The position numbers were made by a program, and so were the translations under genes. The notes under the pieces are model-generated. The model saw nothing but the letters and a program-made list of their open reading frames with translations, did no database searches and was not told the DNA's origin. Below, in pieces: positions 1 through 5,964 of a DNA stretch of 6,386 nucleotides. The stretch is from Acidobacteriota bacterium (lineage in GTDB: Bacteria > Acidobacteriota > JAAYUB01 > JAMOQF01), in the NCBI GenBank assembly GCA_027040585.1, contig JALULU010000336.1:1-6386 (forward strand). The letters are read 5' to 3'. Position 1 is the first letter of the stretch; every line of letters starts with the position of its first letter.

Positions 1-1244
1 ATTTAAAGATACCCAAAGGAAAATCAGACCTTGAGGTTGAAAAATATTTTTTAGATAGGGCAAAGGAAAATGAAAGGGGAATAAATTCCATATCCTTTTT
101 AGGTGGTGGAAGTTACAACCACTATGTGCCTGCTGTTGTTGATTTTGTCGCCTCAATGCCAGAATTTTACACAGATTACACACCATATCAACCTGAAGTA
201 AGCCAGGGAACACTTCAGGCAATCTTTGAATATCAAACGCTTATATGTCAGCTTACAAAAATGGATGTGACAAATGCTTCAATGTATGACGGTGCAACTG
301 CATTTACAGAAGCGGTTCTTATGGCAAATAGAATTAGAAAGGGAAATGTCGTACTTTTATCCCCATACATTAACCCACTCTATCTTGAGGTCTTAAAAAC
401 TTACATTAAAAACTACCCAATTGAAATTGAATTTTTAGAAAAAAGTGGAAATGGAAGGATCGATTTAGAAAATCTCAAAGGGAAAATAAATGAGAATGTC
501 TTTACTGTTGCAATCCAATCTCCAAATTTTTTTGGGAATATTGAAGATTTAAAGGAAATTTCAAAAGTAATTAAGGAAAATTCAAAGGCGCTTTTAATAC
601 ATACTTTTTCAGAGGCACTATCACTTGCAGCACTCACACCCCCGGGGGATTGTGGAGTGGATATTGTAGCAGGTGAGGGACAGTCTTTTGGACTTAAGTT
701 AAATTATGGTGGTCCATATCTTGGAATATTTTCCACAAATAATACCTTTGTTAGAAAGATGCCTGGAAGGATTGTAGGAGAAACGTTGGATAAAGATGGG
801 AATAAAGGCTATGTGCTTACCCTTTCCACAAGGGAACAGCATATAAAGAGGGAAAAAGCAACTTCAAATATTTGTACGAACAATGGACTATGCGCACTTA
901 TGGCAACTGTCTATCTTCTATGGGCTGGTAAAAGTGGACTTAAAAATTTAGCTAAAAGAAATGTATTTTTATCCCATAGGTTTTTAGAAATGATTGAAGG
1001 GAAAACAAAAATTAAGAGAAGTTTTAACTCCCCATTTTTTAATGAATTTGTGGTTAAACTCCCAATGGATTCAGAAGAGTTTTATGTAAAATGTAGTGAA
1101 AAGGGAATTTTTGCCGGTGTTCCAATAAAATGGTTCTACCCGGATATGGAAAATGAAATGCTTATCACGGTTACGGAAAAAAATAATATTGAAGATTTAA
1201 AAAATAGCATTGAAGTTTTTAATTCAGTTTTAGAGGGTGAATAA
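1..1244 (+). CDS. gcvPA: Glycine dehydrogenase (decarboxylating) subunit 1, P-protein alpha half (5' end outside window)
   Basis: One half of the split P-protein of the glycine cleavage system. With GcvPB it decarboxylates glycine and passes the aminomethyl group to the lipoyl arm of GcvH, in the cytosol. The reading frame is open from position 3, and 413 residues are visible. Translation upstream of the GTG at 126 gives the family motif FLGGGSYNHYVPAVVDF, so that GTG is internal and the true start lies upstream of the window. About 30-45 N-terminal residues are probably missing, since the family is usually 440-450 aa. Other hallmarks are the EYQTLICQLT segment, PGDCGVD followed by GEGQSFGLKLNYGGPY, PGRIVGETLDKDG and the strongly conserved STREQHIKREKATSNICTNN. 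As is normal for this subunit, the PLP-binding lysine is absent: a Gln (codon 681-683) stands at that place. The gene ends one base before gcvPB, so it is in an operon and probably translationally coupled. Confidence 0.96.
   Translation, partial: LKIPKGKSDLEVEKYFLDRAKENERGINSISFLGGGSYNHYVPAVVDFVASMPEFYTDYTPYQPEVSQGTLQAIFEYQTLICQLTKMDVTNASMYDGATAFTEAVLMANRIRKGNVVLLSPYINPLYLEVLKTYIKNYPIEIEFLEKSGNGRIDLENLKGKINENVFTVAIQSPNFFGNIEDLKEISKVIKENSKALLIHTFSEALSLAALTPPGDCGVDIVAGEGQSFGLKLNYGGPYLGIFSTNNTFVRKMPGRIVGETLDKDGNKGYVLTLSTREQHIKREKATSNICTNNGLCALMATVYLLWAGKSGLKNLAKRNVFLSHRFLEMIEGKTKIKRSFNSPFFNEFVVKLPMDSEEFYVKCSEKGIFAGVPIKWFYPDMENEMLITVTEKNNIEDLKNSIEVFNSVLEGE
1232..1240 (+). promoter_or_regulatory. 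Ribosome binding site that fixes the gcvPB start
   Basis: The purine-rich AGAGGGTGA lies inside the last codons of gcvPA, five bases before the ATG at 1246. It supports ATG 1246 as the gcvPB start. An in-frame GTG at 1237 would lie within this site and would have no ribosome binding site of its own. Confidence 0.7.
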
Positions 1245-1245
1245 A

Positions 1246-2724
1246 ATGAAAAGGGTTTCAAAAAACATTGTAATAAATGAAGAACTTGTCTTTTTAAAGG
1301 AAAAGGGAAATAGGAGCAGTTTTAAATTACCTCAAATTGAAGAAGAAAAAAATATTAGAAGTTTCATACCTGAAAATTTTTTAAGGGATGATATTGAAGA
1401 TTTCCCGGAACTAAATGAGGTTGAAGTTGTAAGGCACTTTACAAGGCTTTCAAATTACAATTACCACTTAGATCTTGGACTCTATCCCCTTGGTTCCTGC
1501 ACAATGAAACACAATCCCAAATTAAACGAAAGGATTGCATCCTTCAGGGAATTTACTGAGCTTCATCCCTTTACACCATTTAAATTTGCACAGGGCACAC
1601 TTAAAATTTTAAAAGAACTTGAAAATTTGCTTATTGAAATAAGTGGAATGGATGGTATTACAATCCAACCAACAGCAGGGGCTCATGGAGAACTAACTGG
1701 AATGCTTTTAATAAGGGCATTACTACAAGATAGGGGAAATCCGAGGAAAATTGTTCTTATTCCAGATTCTGCACACGGAACAAATCCAGCAAGTGCAACC
1801 CTTTGTGGTTATAAAGCAATAACAATAAAATCCAATGAAAAGGGATGTGTTGATCTAAATGTATTAAAGGAAAATTTAAATGAAGATGTTGCATGTCTTA
1901 TGCTTACAAATCCAAATACCCTTGGGGTTTTTGAGGAAAATATTTTAGAAATTTCAAAGATACTACACGAAAATGGGTCTCTTCTTTACATGGACGGTGC
2001 AAACTTCAATGCCTTTATGGGAAAAGCAAGACCCGGGGATATGGGTGTTGATGTTATGCACATAAATGTACATAAAACCTTTTCAACTCCACATGGTGGA
2101 GGCGGGCCGGGGGCCGGTCCTGTGGTTGTTAAAAAGGAACTTATTCCATATCTTCCCATACCAAAAATTGAAGAAGATGAAAGTGGAAATCTATTTTTAA
2201 ATTTTAGCCCTGGGAAATCCATAGGTAAGGTAGCAACATTTTTTGGAAATGTAAATGTTCTTTTAAAAACAGTATCCTATATTTTAAAACTTGGAAGTGA
2301 TGGCATAAGGGAAGTAAGTGAAAATGCAGTTTTAAACGCAAATTATATAAGGGCAAAGCTAAAGAACATTTTTCACCTTGAATATGATTCTCCAACACTT
2401 CACGAGGTTATTTTTGATGATAAATTTCAGGAAAAATATGGGGTTACCACATTGGATATTGCTAAAAGATTACTTGACAAGGGCTTTCATCCACCTACAG
2501 TTTATTTTCCTTTAATAGTTCATGGCTCACTAATGATTGAGCCAACTGAAACTGAGCCTAAAGAGGAACTGGATGCTTTCATAAATACAATGAAAGAAAT
2601 TGTAGAGGAAATTGAAAAAAATCCAGAAACTTTACACAATGCACCTGAAAATTTAAGAAGTAGAAGGTTTGATGAGGTTTTAGCGGCAAGAAAACCTATT
2701 TTAAAATGGAAAAAGGAAAATTAA
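1246..2724 (+). CDS. gcvPB: Glycine dehydrogenase (decarboxylating) subunit 2, P-protein beta half with the PLP lysine
   Basis: Catalytic PLP-carrying half of the split glycine cleavage P-protein. It acts as a complex with GcvPA and hands the aminomethyl group to GcvH. The product is 492 aa from ATG 1246, the usual length for the family. Visible motifs are HFTRLSNYNYHLDLGLYPLG then SCTMKHNPK near residues 65-95, QPTAGAHGELTG, PDSAHGTNPASA (173-184), and MDGANFNAFMG with D250 as the likely ligand of the PLP pyridine nitrogen. K277 in HINVHKTF is the expected Schiff-base lysine and is followed by a glycine-rich loop, PHGGGGPGAGP (282-292). The C-terminal part has the family motif YFPLIVHGSLMIEPTETE. 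All key residues are present, so the gene looks intact. It starts one base after the gcvPA stop, and a hairpin follows 11 bases after its own stop. Arginine codons are mostly AGG (13 AGG, 6 AGA), unlike mdh next door. Confidence 0.97.
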   Translation: MKRVSKNIVINEELVFLKEKGNRSSFKLPQIEEEKNIRSFIPENFLRDDIEDFPELNEVEVVRHFTRLSNYNYHLDLGLYPLGSCTMKHNPKLNERIASFREFTELHPFTPFKFAQGTLKILKELENLLIEISGMDGITIQPTAGAHGELTGMLLIRALLQDRGNPRKIVLIPDSAHGTNPASATLCGYKAITIKSNEKGCVDLNVLKENLNEDVACLMLTNPNTLGVFEENILEISKILHENGSLLYMDGANFNAFMGKARPGDMGVDVMHINVHKTFSTPHGGGGPGAGPVVVKKELIPYLPIPKIEEDESGNLFLNFSPGKSIGKVATFFGNVNVLLKTVSYILKLGSDGIREVSENAVLNANYIRAKLKNIFHLEYDSPTLHEVIFDDKFQEKYGVTTLDIAKRLLDKGFHPPTVYFPLIVHGSLMIEPTETEPKEELDAFINTMKEIVEEIEKNPETLHNAPENLRSRRFDEVLAARKPILKWKKEN

Positions 2725-2735
2725 AAAAATTCATG

Positions 2736-2760
2736 GGGAGTGGTAAACCTTACCACTCCC
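2736..2760 (-). terminator. Intrinsic terminator between convergent gcvPB and mdh
   Basis: A perfect 11-bp stem, GGGAGTGGTAA (2736-2746) pairing with TTACCACTCCC (2750-2760), closes a 3-base loop. Read on the minus strand it lies 10 bases after the mdh stop and is followed a few bases later by seven Ts (complement of 2723-2730), as an intrinsic terminator requires. On the plus strand it lies 11 bases after the gcvPB stop, but only a loose T-containing stretch follows (TTACTATCATCT). It therefore probably terminates mdh well and gcvPB less well. Confidence 0.75.
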
Positions 2761-2770
2761 TTACTATCAT

Positions 2771-3703
2771 CTATCTTGCCTCAAGTTCAGCAATAAGTTT
2801 TTTGACGTGATCAACTGATTTCTGAAATGCTGCCTTTTCATCATCGTTTAATTCAAGTTCTATGACCTTTTCAACTCCACCTGCGCCAATAACAATTGGA
2901 ACACCAATAAAAAATCCATTTACGCCATATTCACCTTCAAGATAAGCAGCACATGGTAAAATTCTCTTTTTATCTTTAAGATATGCTTCAGCCATCTGAA
3001 TTGCTGCAGCAGCTGGTGCATAGAAAGCAGAACCAGTTTTAAGTAATCCAACAATTTCTCCACCACCCTTTCTTGTTCTCTCAACTATTGCATCAATTTT
3101 TTCCTGAGATAGAAACTTTGTAAGTGGCATTCCTGCAATATTGGAATATCTTGGTAATGGTACCATTGAATCCCCATGTCCACCTAAAACATAGGCATGA
3201 ATATCTTGAACTGAAAAGCCGGTTTCCATTGAGATAAAACTTCTAAAACGTGATGTATCAAGTATTCCTGCCATTCCAACAACTTTGTTTTTGGGAAATC
3301 CAGTAATTTTGTAAAGTAAATGAACCATTATATCAAGTGGATTTGAAAGAACTATTACAAAAGCATTTGGAGCGTACTTTTTAATATTTGGAGCAACACT
3401 TTCCATTATTTTTTTGTTTACATCAAGTAGATCGTCCCTGCTCATTCCTGGTTTTCTCGGAACACCTGCTGTTATAATAACAACATCTGCACCTTCAATT
3501 TCGCTGTAATCAGAAGAACCAACTAAGTTGATATCACTTCCATAAACAGGTGTTGATTCTTTAATATCAAGTGTCTTACCTTTGGCTAACCCTTCAACAA
3601 TGTCAATAAGTACAACATCACCCAACTCTTTTAAAGCACATAAATAAGCCATTGTTCCACCAATGTGTCCACCACCTATAAGTGCAATTTTTCTTCTTGC
3701 CAT
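2771..3703 (-). CDS. mdh: Malate dehydrogenase, NAD-dependent, LDH-like type
   Basis: Cytosolic enzyme interconverting malate and oxaloacetate with NAD(H). The 310-aa product has the normal length for LDH-like malate dehydrogenases. The N-terminal Rossmann motif IGGGHIGG (residues 9-16) is followed by D34, which should bind the adenosine ribose and favours NAD over NADP. Substrate and catalytic residues are in place: R83 and R89 in GVPRKPGMSR, N121 in SNPLD, D149 and R152 in LDTSRFR, and catalytic H176 in GGHGDSMVP. Arg at position 83, where lactate dehydrogenases have Gln, indicates malate rather than lactate. The ATG at 3703 is preceded by a strong ribosome binding site and a clear promoter. 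The gene stands alone, divergent from kup and convergent with gcvPB, and ends in TAG. Its arginine codons are 9 AGA, 1 AGG and 1 CGT, a different preference from gcvPB; high expression or a different origin could explain this. Confidence 0.97.
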   Translation of the reverse strand: MARRKIALIGGGHIGGTMAYLCALKELGDVVLIDIVEGLAKGKTLDIKESTPVYGSDINLVGSSDYSEIEGADVVIITAGVPRKPGMSRDDLLDVNKKIMESVAPNIKKYAPNAFVIVLSNPLDIMVHLLYKITGFPKNKVVGMAGILDTSRFRSFISMETGFSVQDIHAYVLGGHGDSMVPLPRYSNIAGMPLTKFLSQEKIDAIVERTRKGGGEIVGLLKTGSAFYAPAAAAIQMAEAYLKDKKRILPCAAYLEGEYGVNGFFIGVPIVIGAGGVEKVIELELNDDEKAAFQKSVDHVKKLIAELEAR

Positions 3704-3707
3704 AATT

Positions 3708-3715
3708 CCTCCTTT
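3708..3715 (-). promoter_or_regulatory. Strong ribosome binding site of mdh
   Basis: On the minus strand AAAGGAGG is followed by AATT and the ATG at 3703. This is the strongest Shine-Dalgarno match in the window, suggesting efficient translation of mdh. Confidence 0.85.
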
Positions 3716-3738
3716 TTTAAAAAAATTTTATAAAATAA

Positions 3739-3767
3739 ATTATACTAAAATTTTTTTAATTTGTTCA
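3739..3767 (-). promoter_or_regulatory. Sigma70-type promoter of mdh
   Basis: On the minus strand, a perfect -10 TATAAT (complement of 3739-3744) lies 17 bp from TGAACA (complement of 3762-3767), a 4/6 match to the -35 consensus. The surroundings are very A/T rich, including A-runs upstream of the -35 that could act as an UP element. Transcription would start near 3732, leaving a leader of about 30 bases with the ribosome binding site. Inferred from sequence only. Confidence 0.65.
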
Positions 3768-3820
3768 GTGTATATTTATTTTTTTTAATAAAAAAAGGAT
3801 GTAAAAGGTACCAGGCAAAA

Positions 3821-3852
3821 GATTTTATTGGGGACAGATTTTATTGGGGACA
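3821..3852 (+). repeat. Perfect tandem duplication of a 16-bp unit
   Basis: The 16-base unit GATTTTATTGGGGACA occurs twice in a row without mismatch (3821-3836 and 3837-3852). The same phase continues as GA before diverging. The second copy supplies the left arm of the first hairpin. Two copies are too few to call a CRISPR, and there are no spacers. Confidence 0.9.
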
Positions 3853-3862
3853 GACCTCAATA
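3842..3862 (+). repeat. REP-like hairpin 1 with GGGG-ACAGA-CCTC core
   Basis: TATTGGGG (3842-3849) pairs with CCTCAATA (3855-3862) around the loop ACAGA, an 8-bp stem with one G-U pair in RNA. The 15-base string TTGGGGACAGACCTC at 3844-3858 recurs exactly at 3909-3923. From memory, similar GGGGACAG strings with a nearby GGTACCAGGCA-like segment are scattered in intergenic regions of various bacteria and are associated with REP elements mobilised by Y1-type (RAYT) transposases. No transposase is present here. The structure is seen directly; the element class is inference. Confidence 0.6.
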
Positions 3863-3903
3863 TGAAATAAGGGAAAATGGCAAGGGTTGTAGAGAACAAA
3901 TAA

Positions 3904-3930
3904 GATTGTTGGGGACAGACCTCCACAATT
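3904..3930 (+). repeat. REP-like hairpin 2, second copy of the same core
   Basis: The core GGGG (3911-3914), loop ACAGA (3915-3919) and CCTC (3920-3923) are the same as in hairpin 1. The outer stem pairs ATTGT (3905-3909) with ACAAT (3925-3929), plus a G-U closure (3904/3930), with one T-C mismatch between the two stem parts. The outer stem differs in sequence from hairpin 1 yet still pairs, which suggests that the fold itself has been kept. Confidence 0.6.
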
Positions 3931-3936
3931 AGAGGC

Positions 3937-3965
3937 TGGAAATACTTGGGTTAAACCTTTATAAT
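3937..3965 (+). promoter_or_regulatory. Possible distal promoter upstream of kup
   Basis: A perfect TATAAT at 3960-3965 lies 17 bp downstream of TGGAAA (3937-3942), a 4/6 match to the -35 consensus. In such A/T-rich DNA a chance TATAAT is likely. If used, it would give kup a leader of about 110 bases that includes the 12-bp inverted repeat. Confidence 0.3.
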
Positions 3966-4002
3966 GAACTTAAATTTTTTTGGGTCATCTCAGGAATATT
4001 CA

Positions 4003-4037
4003 ATATTATTTTTTGAAATCAGGAGAAAAAATAATAT
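4003..4037. repeat. Perfect 12-bp inverted repeat across the kup promoter
   Basis: The arms ATATTATTTTTT (4003-4014) and AAAAAATAATAT (4026-4037) are exact reverse complements around an 11-base centre (4015-4025). The left arm covers the first bases of the kup -35 box and the right arm overlaps the first half of its -10 box. A symmetrical site in this position suits a dimeric regulator, but A/T-rich DNA produces such repeats by chance more often than average, and no regulator is identifiable here. Confidence 0.5.
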
Positions 4038-4040
4038 AAT
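4013..4040 (+). promoter_or_regulatory. Sigma70-type promoter of kup
   Basis: TTGAAA (4013-4018, 5/6 match to TTGACA) is followed after 16 bp by a perfect TATAAT (4035-4040). The start of transcription would be near 4047, giving a leader of about 36 bases. This is the best promoter candidate on the plus strand upstream of kup. Confidence 0.65.
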
Positions 4041-4082
4041 CTTCTTTTTTCAAAGAAGGTAGAAAAAGGTAAAAATAAAAAT
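4041..4082 (+). promoter_or_regulatory. kup leader with a small stem and a weak ribosome binding site
   Basis: CTTCTTT (4041-4047) can pair with AAAGAAG (4052-4058) around a 4-base loop, but the left arm lies at or before the predicted transcription start, so the stem would form fully only in a longer transcript. The nearest Shine-Dalgarno-like string, AAAAAGG ending at 4069, is 13 bases from the ATG, and GAAGG ending at 4059 is still further away. Translation initiation of kup therefore looks weak. No alternative upstream start exists, because an in-frame TAA lies at 4032-4034. Confidence 0.4.
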
Positions 4083-5960
4083 ATGGTAGATAAGGAAAAA
4101 GAAAGGAAGGACCTTTTAAAACTCTCAATTGCCGCCCTTGGAATTGTATTTGGTGATATTGGTACAAGCCCACTTTATGCCATAAAAGAATGCTTTAGTG
4201 GAGAATATGGCTTACAGGTTTCCACGTCTAATGTTCTGGGGATTCTATCACTTATTTTCTGGACACTGATAATAATCGTAACATTTAAATATTTAACTGT
4301 TATTTTAAAGGCAGATAACAACGGTGAAGGTGGAGTAATAGCCTTAACAGCTTTGCTGAGGTCACTAAAGCTAAAGGGGAAAAAGGGAATTTACCTCGTT
4401 CTAATTGGAGTTTTTGCCGCAAGTATGCTTTATGGAGATGGGATGATAACTCCTGCCATATCGGTTCTAAGTGCTGTTGAAGGAATTTCTTCCATAGCGC
4501 CCAAACTAAGTCAGCTTGTAATTCCCATAACTATAATAATTTTAGCTATACTATTTATCTTTCAAAAAAGAGGAACTGCAAAGGTTGGTAGTTTTTTTGG
4601 TCCTATTGTTATGCTCTGGTTCTCAGTGCTTGGAATACTTGGGATATACCATATTATTTTGACACCTAAGGTTATTATGGCACTTATTCCAACTTATGGA
4701 ATAAAATTTTTACTCACAAACAAAGTCCACGGATTTATTGTTTTAGGTGCTATATTTTTAGTTGCAACGGGAGCAGAGGCACTATATGCCGATATGGGAC
4801 ATTTTGGAAGAAAACCAATTAGAGTTACATGGTTATTTTTTGTACTTCCCGCACTTGTTTTAAATTATTTTGGTCAGGGGGCACTCCTATTAAAAAACCC
4901 AAAAGTTGCTGAGAATGTGTTTTACTCACTGGTTCCAAGATGGGCACTTATACCAATGGTTTTACTTGCCACAGTTGCTACAATAATTGCATCACAGGCG
5001 GTAATAACTGGCTCATTTTCCCTAACAAAACAGGCAATACATCTTGGATATTTACCAAAATTTAAGATAAAACACACTTCAGCCTCTCAGGAAGGACAAA
5101 TTTATATACCCTTCGTCAACTGGTTTTTAATGATTTGTACAATACTTCTTGTACTTGGATTTAAGACGGCAAGTCATTTGGCTGCAGCCTATGGCGTGGC
5201 GGTTAATTTTACAATGATTGTCACAACCATTTTATTTTTTGTTGTGGCAAAAGATAAATTTAAATGGAACATTTACAAAGCTGGTTCAATTGTTCTATTT
5301 TTCCTCATAGTTGAGTTTGGTTTCTTTGGTGCAAATCTCTCTAAGGTTTCACACGGTGCATGGTTTCCACTTATGATTGGAGGAGTATTTTTTACAATTA
5401 TGATTACCTGGAATAAAGGAAGAAAAATACTTGCCAAAGAACTTCAAGATCTTGCAATTAATTACAACGATTTCTTTGAAATATTGAAGGAAAAAGATCC
5501 AATTAGGGTTAATGGTAAAGCAATTTTCCTATCAGGAAGAGATGATATTATTCCCCACGCAATGATGCAAAACTTAAAACATAACAAAATAATTCATTCT
5601 GAAGTTGGAATTTTAAATATAAAAATTGAAGACACGCCAAGGGTTCCAAGCTTTGAAAAGGTTAAAGTTAACAAAGTGGATAAAGGATTTTATCAAATTA
5701 TTGCACATTTTGGTTATATGGAAGAAATAAAGATGAAAAACATACTGGATCTTGCCTTTGAAAAAAATATAGATTTCAGGGATAAAGATGTGAGCTTTTT
5801 CCTCGGCAGAGAAAATTTAAGACTTGCCCAAAAGCCAATTATGGGTAAATTCAGGTCAAATCTATTTATTTTTCTTTCAAAAATTTCAATGGATTTTTCA
5901 ACATTCGCAAATATACCAGCAGAGCAAATAATAGAGATTGGCGTAGGACTTGAAATATAA
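4083..5960 (+). CDS. kup: Kup family low-affinity potassium uptake protein
   Basis: Inner-membrane K+ importer of the KUP/HAK/KT family, usually driven by H+ symport. The 625-aa product matches the family length (E. coli Kup is 622 aa). Visible family motifs are GDIGTSPLYA (24-33), ADNNGEGG (77-84), YGDGMITPAISVLSAVEG (117-134), GAEALYADMGHFG (230-242), LNYFGQGALLLKNP, ATVIASQAVITGSFSLTKQA and GQIYIPFVNW (338-347). D25, D119 and E232 stand at the acidic positions that I recall as D23, E116 and E229 in E. coli Kup. The first about 440 residues are mostly hydrophobic and should hold the usual 12 membrane helices. From about W443 the protein is a soluble cytoplasmic domain, including the conserved NLKHNK. 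The C-terminus (ANIPAEQIIEIGVGLEI) also matches the family end, so the gene is intact. It is divergent from mdh, preceded by its own promoter and an inverted repeat, and its stop lies four bases from that of the convergent DegV gene. Confidence 0.96.
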   Translation: MVDKEKERKDLLKLSIAALGIVFGDIGTSPLYAIKECFSGEYGLQVSTSNVLGILSLIFWTLIIIVTFKYLTVILKADNNGEGGVIALTALLRSLKLKGKKGIYLVLIGVFAASMLYGDGMITPAISVLSAVEGISSIAPKLSQLVIPITIIILAILFIFQKRGTAKVGSFFGPIVMLWFSVLGILGIYHIILTPKVIMALIPTYGIKFLLTNKVHGFIVLGAIFLVATGAEALYADMGHFGRKPIRVTWLFFVLPALVLNYFGQGALLLKNPKVAENVFYSLVPRWALIPMVLLATVATIIASQAVITGSFSLTKQAIHLGYLPKFKIKHTSASQEGQIYIPFVNWFLMICTILLVLGFKTASHLAAAYGVAVNFTMIVTTILFFVVAKDKFKWNIYKAGSIVLFFLIVEFGFFGANLSKVSHGAWFPLMIGGVFFTIMITWNKGRKILAKELQDLAINYNDFFEILKEKDPIRVNGKAIFLSGRDDIIPHAMMQNLKHNKIIHSEVGILNIKIEDTPRVPSFEKVKVNKVDKGFYQIIAHFGYMEEIKMKNILDLAFEKNIDFRDKDVSFFLGRENLRLAQKPIMGKFRSNLFIFLSKISMDFSTFANIPAEQIIEIGVGLEI

Positions 5961-5964
5961 AACA

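Larger units (their letters stand above)
3704..4082. other. Intergenic region between divergent mdh and kup
   Basis: This 379-base stretch has no open reading frame I can support. From left to right it holds the mdh ribosome binding site and promoter (3708-3767), an A/T-rich spacer, GGTACCAGGC at 3808-3817, a cluster of GGGGACAGA repeats and hairpins (3821-3930), a possible weak promoter (3937-3965), a 12-bp inverted repeat over the kup promoter (4003-4040) and the short kup leader. The central part (about 3804-3936) is richer in G than its flanks and resembles inserted repeat debris between two otherwise normal promoters. Confidence 0.7.

Noticed and set aside
1..125. Glycine riboswitch for the gcv operon
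   Set aside because: The window begins inside gcvPA, so the operon leader is not visible and nothing can be claimed.
126..128. GTG at 126 as the gcvPA start
   Set aside because: The frame is open to the left edge and encodes the conserved FLGGGSYNHY motif just before it.
1237..1239. GTG at 1237 as the gcvPB start
   Set aside because: It overlaps the ribosome binding site of ATG 1246 and the end of gcvPA, and adds only three non-conserved residues.
1986..2398. Minus-strand open frames of 64-78 codons inside gcvPB
   Set aside because: They are shadows of the conserved gcvPB coding sequence, with no ribosome binding site or recognisable family motif.
3821..3930. GGGGACAGA repeats as a CRISPR array
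   Set aside because: Only three core copies, two of them in direct tandem without a spacer, irregular spacing, and no cas genes in the window.
3937..4082. c-di-AMP (ydaO-type) or other K+-linked riboswitch upstream of kup
   Set aside because: Fragments such as TTGGGTTAAACC and GAAATCAGGA looked suggestive, but the conserved GC-rich core and the long paired architecture are missing, and the best promoter leaves a leader of only about 36 bases.
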